Source: Micavibrio sp. UBA2705 (GTDB lineage Bacteria > Pseudomonadota > Alphaproteobacteria > Micavibrionales > Micavibrionaceae). Taken from it: a DNA stretch of 33,382 bases. Position 1 is the first letter of the stretch. Each line of letters begins with the position of its first letter. A program made the position numbers and the translations under genes. The DNA lies in assembly GCA_002354205.1 (NCBI GenBank), contig DELD01000070.1, positions 462-33,843 on the forward strand. The letters run 5' to 3'. The notes beneath the pieces are model-generated. The model did not search any database. It was not told where the DNA came from and was given only the letters and a program-made list of their open reading frames with translations. Below are positions 15,133 through 21,371 of this stretch, in pieces.

Positions 15133-15210
15133 CGGAACGTGGCGCAGCCTGGTTAGCGCACTAAGCTGGGGGCTTAGGGGTCGGAGGTTCAAATCCTCTC
15201 GTTCCGACCA
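15133..15210 (+). tRNA. tRNA-Pro(GGG)
   Basis: The acceptor stem is CGGAACG/CGTTCCG, the D stem is GCGC/GCGC, the anticodon stem is CTAAG/CTTAG with loop CTGGGGG (anticodon GGG), and the T stem and loop are GGAGG-TTCAAAT-CCTCT with one G-T pair. A and an encoded CCA complete the 3' end. A T-rich run follows at once and could terminate transcription. A weak promoter TTGATA (15096-15101) with an 18-base spacer to TACTCT lies just upstream. Its place after the MerR gene is conserved in alphaproteobacteria. Confidence 0.93.
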
Positions 15211-15265
15211 TTTTTTTAAATCCTACACATTGTACGTACGCGCATCTTTTTTGTGTTTAGTTTTA

Positions 15266-15312
15266 TTGAACTTATTGACTTTTTTCTAATATGTCTATAT
15301 CTCTAGACATAT
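15266..15312 (+). promoter_or_regulatory. arsR promoter and ArsR operator palindrome
   Basis: A perfect dyad (15289-15312) has arms ATATGTCT and AGACATAT and an eight-base centre. Its right arm overlaps the arsR ATG at 15311. Upstream are TTGACT (15275-15280) with a 15-base spacer to TATATC (15296-15301), and TTGAAC (15266-15271) with a 15-base spacer to TAATAT (15287-15292). Either promoter would be blocked by a protein on the dyad, consistent with autorepression by ArsR released by arsenite. Confidence 0.75.
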
Positions 15313-15661
15313 GGACATACAGGAAGCGATTATTATATATGGAACTCTCTCTCAGGAAACGCGGCTGAGGGTGTTTCGTTTGTTGGTTAAGGCGGGGCCA
15401 CAAGGTTTGCCAGCTGGGGCGTTGAGTGATGCACTTGATACACCGCATAACACCATGTCATTTCATTTAAAGCATTTGCTACATGCGGGAGTTGTGACTT
15501 CGCGGAAGGAAGGGCGCTCAGTGATTTATGCTGCGAATTTTGACGTTGTACGGGATTTAATTGGCTTCATGGTCAAGGATTGTTGTAGCGCCGAATTTGC
15601 CAATATACGTGAAGATAAGAAAAAAGGCTGTTCGATTATCGAGCTTGCTGATTGTTACTAA
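15311..15661 (+). CDS. arsR: ArsR-family arsenite-responsive repressor
   Basis: ArsR represses the ars operon and leaves DNA on binding As(III). The 116-residue winged-helix protein has 'LSQETRLRVFRLLVKAGPQGLPAGALSD' and the recognition region 'TPHNTMSFHLKHLLHAGVVTSRKEGRSVIYAAN'. It lacks the ELCVCDL metal box of E. coli ArsR. Cys91, Cys92 and Cys107 lie near the C-terminus, like the C-terminal arsenic site of the Acidithiobacillus type; Cys115 is a further candidate. No Shine-Dalgarno precedes the ATG, and the start overlaps the operator, so the mRNA is probably leaderless. arsH follows. Confidence 0.93.
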   Translation: MDIQEAIIIYGTLSQETRLRVFRLLVKAGPQGLPAGALSDALDTPHNTMSFHLKHLLHAGVVTSRKEGRSVIYAANFDVVRDLIGFMVKDCCSAEFANIREDKKKGCSIIELADCY

Positions 15662-15672
15662 AGGAGAATCTT

Positions 15673-16413
15673 ATGATGCAAGACTTCCAGTTTTTAAGAG
15701 CGCTTGATGCGCCTGACGATTTGCCGCTTCTTAACAAAGATATTTTGCCGCCAGCATTCATCCCCGCTGGGGAACATGCGCCGCGTATCCTTATGCTTTA
15801 TGGTTCATTGCGGCAGCGTTCATATTCGCGCCTTGCAACAGAAGAGGCGGCGCGGATATTAAAGTATCTTGGTGCGGATGTGCGTATTTTTGACCCGCGC
15901 GATTTGCCATTGCCTGATCAAGTGGATGGCGACAATCACCCTGCTGTTCAAGAGCTGCGCGCATTATCGATCTGGTCAGAAGGTCAGGTGTGGTGCAGCC
16001 CCGAGCGCCACGGCAATATTACAGGCATTATGAAGGCGCAGATAGACCACTTACCGTTAAATATGGGCGGGGTACGCCCAACGCAGGGACGTACATTGGC
16101 TGTGATGCAGGTTAGTGGCGGTTCGCAATCCTTCAATACAGTGAATTCGCTGCGTGTGTTGGGACGCTGGATGCGTATGGTGACTATTCCCAACCAATCA
16201 AGCGTTGCTAAAGCTTATCAAGAGTTTGATGATGATGGACGCATGTTGCCATCGGCTTATTATGCTCGCATTGTTGATGTGATGGAGGAGCTTATGCGCT
16301 TTACAATATTGCTGCGCCCACACGCAAATGAACTTGTTAACCGTTATTCTGAGCGCAGTGAAGAGCTTGCCAAACAAATTGCAGATACAGCAAATTCTGG
16401 GGTGTCATCATGA
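15673..16413 (+). CDS. arsH: ArsH, NADPH-dependent FMN reductase / organoarsenical oxidase
   Basis: ArsH is a flavoprotein that oxidises trivalent organoarsenicals such as methylarsenite. The product (246 residues from ATG 15673; AAGGAG six bases upstream) has the flavodoxin-like fold with the FMN phosphate loop 'YGSLRQRSYSRLATEEAARIL'. It also has the ArsH signature 'WCSPERHGNITGIMKAQIDHLP', then 'PTQGRTLAVMQVSGGSQSFN' and 'MRMVTIPNQSSVAKAY'. A frame from TTG 15652 overlaps arsR and is rejected. It overlaps arsC by four bases (ATGA). Confidence 0.95.
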   Translation: MMQDFQFLRALDAPDDLPLLNKDILPPAFIPAGEHAPRILMLYGSLRQRSYSRLATEEAARILKYLGADVRIFDPRDLPLPDQVDGDNHPAVQELRALSIWSEGQVWCSPERHGNITGIMKAQIDHLPLNMGGVRPTQGRTLAVMQVSGGSQSFNTVNSLRVLGRWMRMVTIPNQSSVAKAYQEFDDDGRMLPSAYYARIVDVMEELMRFTILLRPHANELVNRYSERSEELAKQIADTANSGVSS

Positions 16414-16820
16414 AAAATATACTTGTTTTATGTACGGGGAATTCTTGCCGTTCGGTCATGGCTGAAGCGTTGATTAACCAGCTAGGCGCAGGGCTATATA
16501 AGGCTGTGAGCGCAGGGAGCAAGCCCGCGGGGTATGTGCATCCTAAATCAATTGAAACGCTACAACGCCACGGCGTTGCGGCTGGCGCGCCGCGTAGTAA
16601 ATCATGGGATGAGTTTGAAAGCACTGATTTTGATTTGGTCGTTACAGTATGCGACGCTGCGGCATCTGAAAGCTGCCCACTTTTTCTTGGTAGGCACGAG
16701 AAGCTGCATTGGGCAACGCCTGATCCCGCTTATGTCACGGGAAGTGAAGATGAAATTAATGCGGCTTTTGATGAGGCCTTTAATATGCTGAAAACAAGAA
16801 TTGAAAGTGAGTTGCTATGA
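16410..16820 (+). CDS. arsC: Arsenate reductase, low-molecular-weight phosphatase type
   Basis: ArsC reduces As(V) to As(III), using thioredoxin to close a triple-cysteine relay. The 136-residue product has the phosphatase P-loop 'LCTGNSCRS' with Cys8 and Arg14, and the two relay cysteines in 'VTVCDAAASESCP' (Cys81 and Cys89), matching the Staphylococcus-type triad. The aspartate of 'WATPDPA' is the general acid. It overlaps arsH by four bases and the acr3 gene by four, so translation of all three is probably coupled. Confidence 0.95.
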   Translation: MKNILVLCTGNSCRSVMAEALINQLGAGLYKAVSAGSKPAGYVHPKSIETLQRHGVAAGAPRSKSWDEFESTDFDLVVTVCDAAASESCPLFLGRHEKLHWATPDPAYVTGSEDEINAAFDEAFNMLKTRIESELL

Positions 16821-17869
16821 GTGCTGATCATTCGCCAATGGGGCTGTTTGAGCGTTATTTGTCCGTCTGGGTTGGGCTGTGTATTGCGCTTGGTGTAGGT
16901 TTAGGGCTGCTGCTTCCTGATTTGTTCCAGATGATTGCAGCATTGGAATATGCGCGCGTGAACTTAGTCGTGGCTGTGTTTATTTGGGTGATGATTTACC
17001 CCATGATGGTTAATATCGATTTTGCGAGTCTTAAAGATGTCGGGAAAAAACCAAAGGGGTTATGTATTACTCTGGTCGTAAACTGGCTGATTAAGCCTTT
17101 TACCATGGCGGCATTAGGCGTCTTGTTTTTTGAATATGTTTTTGCAGGCTTGGTTAGCCCACAAGACGCAAAAGAATACATTGCAGGCATGATTTTGCTT
17201 GGCGTTGCGCCGTGTACCGCAATGGTTTTTGTTTGGAGCCAGCTTGTTAAGGGTGATGCTAATTACACTTTGGTGCAGGTGTCGGTGAATGACATTATCA
17301 TGGTGTTTGCCTTTGCGCCGATAGCGGCGCTGCTACTAGGCGTCAGTGATATTATTGTGCCGTGGGAAACATTGTTGCTATCGGTTGTGCTTTATGTCCT
17401 TATCCCCTTGGGGGCGGGGTATATGACGCGAAAGGTGTTGGATGGTTCGCAAAGTGAGGCGCGAATTAGTCATTTTACAGCGAAGGTTAAACCACTATCT
17501 GTGATGGGCTTACTTGCAACTGTTGTGTTACTATTTGGTTTTCAGGCAGAAACAATCGTTGAAAAGCCATTGGTTATTGCGTTGATTGCAGTGCCGCTGT
17601 TAATACAAAGCTATGGCATATTCGCGATTGCTTATGGCTGGGCGTATATGTGGCGCGTGCCATTTAATACAGCTGCGCCTGCGGCGTTAATTGGTACGTC
17701 TAATTTCTTTGAATTGGCGGTTGCGGTATCTATTGGCCTGTTTGGCTTAAATTCTGGCGCGGCGCTGGCAACGGTTGTTGGGGTATTGGTTGAAGTGCCT
17801 GTTATGCTATCCCTCGTTGCGCTTGCGAATAAGACGCGGCATCATTTTGCGGTGGACGAAGCGAAGTAA
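16817..17869 (+). CDS. acr3: Arsenite efflux transporter, ACR3 family
   Basis: ACR3 exports arsenite across the inner membrane. The 350 residues form about ten membrane segments. The conserved transport cysteine is Cys133 in 'GVAPCTAMVFVWSQL', and the two family glutamates are visible in 'GTSNFFELAVAVS' (Glu299) and 'LVEVPVMLSL' (Glu326). The N-terminal 'FERYLSVWVGLCIALGVGLGLLLP' is typical. It is the last gene of the arsR-arsH-arsC-acr3 operon and ends 22 bases before the convergent ADP-ribosyltransferase-like gene. Confidence 0.95.
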   Translation: MSADHSPMGLFERYLSVWVGLCIALGVGLGLLLPDLFQMIAALEYARVNLVVAVFIWVMIYPMMVNIDFASLKDVGKKPKGLCITLVVNWLIKPFTMAALGVLFFEYVFAGLVSPQDAKEYIAGMILLGVAPCTAMVFVWSQLVKGDANYTLVQVSVNDIIMVFAFAPIAALLLGVSDIIVPWETLLLSVVLYVLIPLGAGYMTRKVLDGSQSEARISHFTAKVKPLSVMGLLATVVLLFGFQAETIVEKPLVIALIAVPLLIQSYGIFAIAYGWAYMWRVPFNTAAPAALIGTSNFFELAVAVSIGLFGLNSGAALATVVGVLVEVPVMLSLVALANKTRHHFAVDEAK

Positions 17870-17891
17870 GCTAAACGCCGTTCAGCTTTTT

Positions 17892-18716
17892 CTACGGCTT
17901 TAAGGTGTCAATATGGCGCGCGATTGTATCGTAACTTTGCGCGCCAGTATTCACCATCTTAAAATTGCGGCTATGCGTTACGGGGACGCCTTTGGCGGCG
18001 ACCTGTGTGGCGGGCATGGCTTGGGTTGTGGGGTCGAAAACGATCCAGCTTGTGTGACCGCTATATTCATATGTGTTGGTGTAGGCGATGCCGTCATAAC
18101 CTTTTTGTTTTAAGGTTTGGGTTAGGCGCTCTGCTTTCCAAAAATCTTCTGAGCAATCTTCTAAGCGGTAATGGGCGAAAAGCTGGTTGGGGTATTCGCG
18201 CTGTATGTAGGCAAGGTGGTCTGGATGGTCACAGGCAGGGTGCTTGGCTTGATTATCCTCGGCGGTGTTGATCCATTTAGCCTCGGCGTTGGTTAGAATG
18301 CCCCATTTGTTTAAATGATCTATAATGTTCCATATTGGGTGAACGCTGATATCGGGGATGCCAAGCGGATTTTTAATGTTGAGGATGACGGGGTAAACTA
18401 CGCCGCCACGATCTTCGGCGGCAGTATTCGGCGCGTGTTTATTGAACCCTGTAAAGCCGTTAGCGGCATCGACATTGCCGAAATGGCTATAAGGGAAGAA
18501 ATTTGTGTCGCCGAGGTCGCAGCGTGAACCGTGATATTGCACAAGCGGATAGCCGCGTTTGTCACAGACAACCGAGCCTTCAAACCATTTAAGGAATTCT
18601 TGCGCTTGCTTATTGTTTTGGCATAGGCGTGAACGTGCAGGGGTAATGCTTGTACGGTTAAAGCAATTGGCGACGCTGCCATTAAGGTGGCTTAAAATGA
18701 GGGCTGTGTTTTTCAT
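17892..18716 (-). CDS. Stand-alone ADP-ribosyltransferase-like protein (ART-PolyVal-like)
   Basis: The 274-residue product resembles the ADP-ribosyltransferase domain found in large polyvalent phage and plasmid proteins. Visible pattern: 'QAQEFLKWFEGSVVCDKRGYPLVQYHGSR' (about 38-65; YHGS at 61-64 holds the NAD-site His-Gly), 'VVYPVILNIKNPLGIPD' (106-122), 'KQKGYDGIAYTN' (203-214) and 'WIVFDPTTQ' (224-232), the usual order in this family. It stands alone with no polyvalent partner domains and no signal peptide. The third catalytic residue is unclear; Glu217 in 'YEYSG' is a candidate. A promoter (TTGACA, 17 bases, TATAAA) lies upstream in a palindrome shared with arsR. The ribosome binding site is weak (GGAGAG about 12 bases off). 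Confidence 0.75.
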   Translation of the reverse strand: MKNTALILSHLNGSVANCFNRTSITPARSRLCQNNKQAQEFLKWFEGSVVCDKRGYPLVQYHGSRCDLGDTNFFPYSHFGNVDAANGFTGFNKHAPNTAAEDRGGVVYPVILNIKNPLGIPDISVHPIWNIIDHLNKWGILTNAEAKWINTAEDNQAKHPACDHPDHLAYIQREYPNQLFAHYRLEDCSEDFWKAERLTQTLKQKGYDGIAYTNTYEYSGHTSWIVFDPTTQAMPATQVAAKGVPVTHSRNFKMVNTGAQSYDTIARHIDTLKP

Positions 18717-18749
18717 TGGTTTATGTGGCTCTCCGCAGTTTCGTTACTG

Positions 18750-18813
18750 TTTATAGAATTTAGCTTAGAATATGTCAAATAATTATTGACATATTCATGG
18801 GCTGGTGTATGAA
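18750..18813. promoter_or_regulatory. Divergent promoters with shared ArsR-like operator
   Basis: A perfect 11-base-arm dyad (18768-18796; arms GAATATGTCAA and TTGACATATTC, seven-base spacer) contains the half-sites ATATGTC and GACATAT seen in the arsR operator. Each arm carries a TTGACA -35 box. Minus strand: 17-base spacer to TATAAA (18755-18750), driving the ADP-ribosyltransferase-like gene. Plus strand: 16-base spacer to TATGAA (18808-18813), driving the 80-residue ORF. A protein on the dyad would block both. Confidence 0.75.
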
Positions 18814-18841
18814 TGAACTATATTAAAATAGGAGCAGATTT

Positions 18842-19084
18842 ATGCGCAGAGAACCGACAATTGGTACGGCAGATATTACGATAAATACAGATAATGAGCC
18901 ATATATCACGGAGGATTTCGCGAATATTGACGTGAGTGACCCGCGCGAGCCAATATTAGGCATAAGCTTTGCTCCGGTTGCGCCAGTTGTAACGCCTGAC
19001 GCGAACGCGGAAGCCTCGCCAGAATCAGGAAATACGCCAGTTGCTGAGCAGAACAATAGTAAAGCGGCACCTTTACAGCCGTAA
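18842..19084 (+). CDS. Small acidic protein of unknown function
   Basis: An 80-residue ORF with a good ribosome binding site (GGAG at 18831-18834, seven bases before ATG) and a promoter in the divergent operator. It begins 'MRREPTIGTADITINTDNEPY', is rich in Asp and Glu, and ends in a Pro/Ala/Glu-rich low-complexity tail. There is no signal peptide, membrane segment or cysteine. It may be mostly disordered. Being divergent from the ADP-ribosyltransferase-like gene, it could be a partner or inhibitor, but nothing in its sequence shows that. The hydrolase gene follows 47 bases later without a visible terminator. Confidence 0.6.
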   Translation: MRREPTIGTADITINTDNEPYITEDFANIDVSDPREPILGISFAPVAPVVTPDANAEASPESGNTPVAEQNNSKAAPLQP

Positions 19085-19131
19085 ATAAAGATATATATGG
19101 CATATTAGGTGCTAAGTTGGGAGTGTGCATC

Positions 19132-20145
19132 ATGAGTGATGAGAATTATAAGCAGTATAATGAAGGTTTTGTAAGTGTTAGTGATGGGCACGAAATCTAT
19201 TTTGCGGAGCATGGTAATCCAGAAGGCATACCGCTTTTACTTGTACATGGGGGACCTGGTGGACGCAGCTATGCATCAAACGCAGCCATTGCTGATTTAG
19301 ATAAATTTCGTGTCATACGCTTTGACCAACGTGGCACAGGTAATAGTACCTTTGAAGAGCAGATGCGTGGGCAAACCATTGCCAATCAAGTGCAAGATAT
19401 TGAAGCGTTACGCATTGCTTTGGACGTAGAAGAGTTTGTGCTTTTGGGCGGTTCTTACGGCACAACATTATCGACATATTATCGCCTGAATTACCCAGAA
19501 CATGTACAGGCACATTTCATGCGAGCGCTGTTTTATGGCGACAAGGCAGGGGCGGCGCATATCGCAGAAGGCGGTGGCTATGGCAGTGCCTATGCGCGCC
19601 ATGCAGGTACTTCCAGTGAGGTGGCGCTCGTTGATGCGTGGCAAGGCTATGCAAACTACCCCGCGGAGGTGTCGCGGGAACTTGCAGCTATGGATCTAAC
19701 CACGGCTTATAATATCTTGATTAATGCGGATGACCCGTCTGTTGTGCGCGAAGCGGGGCTTCGTTTTGACCGTATGGATACGGCAATTGCAACTGCATTA
19801 CCACGTGCCGACTTAATTGGCGCTTTGGATGATGATGCCGAGGATAGCGTGAATTTAACGCGGCTGTTCATGCATTTTGCGGCTAATGAATTTACCTATC
19901 ATTCACAGCAAAATATGATTATTGGTCTGAAATCTACCGAAAACATTCCCACAACATTGATACATGGGCAGCGTGATTATATCTGCCCAGTGCATTATGC
20001 GCAGACGCTTAAAGATGCCTGTCCGAATATTGATGTACAAATTATAGCGGATGCAGGGCATAGCATGGCTGACGCGCCTTTAGAGAAAGCAATGAAAAAT
20101 GCATTGCGGTCTTATGAGGTACGTAAAGACTGTATACCATCTTAA
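19132..20145 (+). CDS. Proline iminopeptidase-like alpha/beta hydrolase
   Basis: From ATG 19132 (GGGAG eight bases upstream) the protein is 337 residues; a frame from TTG 19117 is less likely. It has the S33 family pattern: oxyanion 'LVHGGPGG' (39-44 core), 'RVIRFDQRGTGNST', the nucleophile elbow 'GGSYGTTL' (Ser108), Asp282 in 'HGQRDYICP' and His310 in 'DAGHSM'. The usual elbow in proline iminopeptidases is GGSWG, so Tyr replaces Trp here. The cap region ('AHIAEGGGYGSAYARHAGTSSE') is typical of that family, but the true substrate cannot be told. It is probably co-transcribed with the small acidic ORF. Confidence 0.85.
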   Translation: MSDENYKQYNEGFVSVSDGHEIYFAEHGNPEGIPLLLVHGGPGGRSYASNAAIADLDKFRVIRFDQRGTGNSTFEEQMRGQTIANQVQDIEALRIALDVEEFVLLGGSYGTTLSTYYRLNYPEHVQAHFMRALFYGDKAGAAHIAEGGGYGSAYARHAGTSSEVALVDAWQGYANYPAEVSRELAAMDLTTAYNILINADDPSVVREAGLRFDRMDTAIATALPRADLIGALDDDAEDSVNLTRLFMHFAANEFTYHSQQNMIIGLKSTENIPTTLIHGQRDYICPVHYAQTLKDACPNIDVQIIADAGHSMADAPLEKAMKNALRSYEVRKDCIPS

Positions 20146-20190
20146 TTATCAGGCGATACCGTGAAAATTTTGTGTTTTTAGGCTGATGCT

Positions 20191-20221
20191 GTGTGGTAAA
20201 ATAATACCTATTTTATAACAC
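20191..20221. repeat. Imperfect inverted repeat between the hydrolase and rplM
   Basis: GTGTGGTAAAAT pairs with ATTTTATAACAC over a seven-base loop with one mismatch and one wobble. It may act as a weak terminator for the upstream gene; no clean T-run follows. Confidence 0.35.
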
Positions 20222-20256
20222 GTTGATTTTGTTTGTGTTTTTGTTGTTCGGGGGCG

Positions 20257-20285
20257 TTGACAATGTCTTTGTAATTATGCATAAA
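20257..20285 (+). promoter_or_regulatory. Candidate rplM-rpsI promoter
   Basis: A consensus TTGACA (20257-20262) is followed after 17 bases by CATAAA (20280-20285). The predicted start is about 30 bases before the rplM ATG, leaving room for the AAGAGAAG ribosome binding site. Confidence 0.55.
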
Positions 20286-20324
20286 TGCATCCAGAAATTA
20301 TTTAACTAAAGAGAAGTCTAAAAC

Positions 20325-20786
20325 ATGAAAACATATTCTGCGAAGCCGAGTGAGGTGGAGAAAAAATGGTTTGTTGTTGACGCTGAAGGCGTGATTTTGG
20401 GTCGTTTAGCGAGCCAGATTGCAATGCGTCTACGTGGCAAGCATAAGCCAACATTTACACCACATATTGATTGTGGCGATAATATTGTTGTTATTAACGC
20501 TGATAAAGTTCGCCTTACAGGTAACAAGCGTACAGACAGCATTCATTACTGGCACACTGGTCACCCTGGTGGTATTAAACAACGCTCAAAAGGTCAAATC
20601 CTTGATGGTAAGCACCCTGAGCGTGTACTTGAAAAAGCTGTTGAGCGTATGCTTCCTAAAGGCCCAATGGGTCGTCAGCAACTTAAAAACCTGCGCGTTT
20701 ATGCAGGCGCTGAACATGAGCAAGCAGCACAACAGCCTGAAGTTTGGGATGTTGCAGGCATGAACCCTAAGAATAAGAGAGCTTAA
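20325..20786 (+). CDS. rplM: Ribosomal protein L13
   Basis: L13 is an early-assembly protein of the 50S subunit. The 153 residues begin 'MKTYSAKPSEVEKKWFVVDAEG' and include 'ILGRLASQIAMRLRGKHKP', 'DNIVVINADKVRLTGNKR' and 'AVERMLPKGPMGRQQLKNLRVYAG', all family signatures. AAAGAGAAG precedes the ATG. The stop is two bases before rpsI, and the pair is the conserved rplM-rpsI operon. Confidence 0.97.
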   Translation: MKTYSAKPSEVEKKWFVVDAEGVILGRLASQIAMRLRGKHKPTFTPHIDCGDNIVVINADKVRLTGNKRTDSIHYWHTGHPGGIKQRSKGQILDGKHPERVLEKAVERMLPKGPMGRQQLKNLRVYAGAEHEQAAQQPEVWDVAGMNPKNKRA

Positions 20787-20788
20787 TA

Positions 20789-21271
20789 ATGGTTGAAATT
20801 GAGAAGAAAGTTACTGATCTAGCAGATCTAGCAGGTACTGAAGTTGCAACTGAAGCTCCTAAACGCGAAGTGAAAGTTGATTCTTTTGGCCGTGCATATG
20901 CTACGGGTCGTCGTAAAGAATCTGTTGCACGTGTTTGGATTAAGCCAGGTACAGGTAAAGTTGTTGTAAACGGTAAAGAACAGTCAGTTTATTTTGGTCG
21001 TAAAACCCACTTATTGGTTTTGAACCAGCCTTTCTTGGTTGTTAAACGTATGAATCAGTTCGATGTTATGTGTACAGTTAAAGGCGGTGGTCTTTCTGGT
21101 CAAGCTGGCGCGATCCGCCACGCGATTTCACGTGCACTTGAAAACTTTGAACCTACATTACGTCCTGCGCTTAAAGAAGCAGGCATGATGACACGTGATG
21201 CACGTATCGTTGAGCGTAAGAAAATTGGTAAGCACAAAGCACGTCGTACAAAGCAGTGGGCAAAGCGTTAA
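20789..21271 (+). CDS. rpsI: Ribosomal protein S9
   Basis: S9 is a 30S subunit protein whose C-terminal tail reaches the P-site tRNA. The 160-residue product has a non-conserved acidic N-terminal extension of about 35 residues, common in alphaproteobacteria, before 'YATGRRKESVARVWIKPGTGKV'. It then has 'VKGGGLSGQAGAIRHAISRAL' and ends in the basic tail 'KKIGKHKARRTKQWAKR', whose final Lys-Arg is the conserved tip. A terminator follows at 21307. Confidence 0.97.
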   Translation: MVEIEKKVTDLADLAGTEVATEAPKREVKVDSFGRAYATGRRKESVARVWIKPGTGKVVVNGKEQSVYFGRKTHLLVLNQPFLVVKRMNQFDVMCTVKGGGLSGQAGAIRHAISRALENFEPTLRPALKEAGMMTRDARIVERKKIGKHKARRTKQWAKR

Positions 21272-21306
21272 GCTATATCCCACCGTTTATACGGCCTTTA
21301 TATCAA

Positions 21307-21342
21307 AACTCCGCAAGCTTCAGGCTTTGCGGAGTTTTTTTA
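21307..21342 (+). terminator. Intrinsic terminator after rpsI
   Basis: AACTCCGCAA/TTGCGGAGTT ten-pair stem with a ten-base loop, followed by a T-run. It also lies just past the end of the convergent minus-strand gene and may serve both. Confidence 0.85.
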
Positions 21343-21371
21343 TGTTCTTCTCATTGTGGTTTTTGTATGCG

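Noticed and set aside
18005..18527. Plus-strand ORFs opposite the ADP-ribosyltransferase-like gene
   Set aside because: They lie antisense to a frame with family motifs, and they lack ribosome binding sites and recognisable domains.
15133..20324. Attachment-site duplicate of the tRNA-Pro 3' end
   Set aside because: No second copy of the terminal tRNA sequence was found by eye downstream, and there is no integrase gene.
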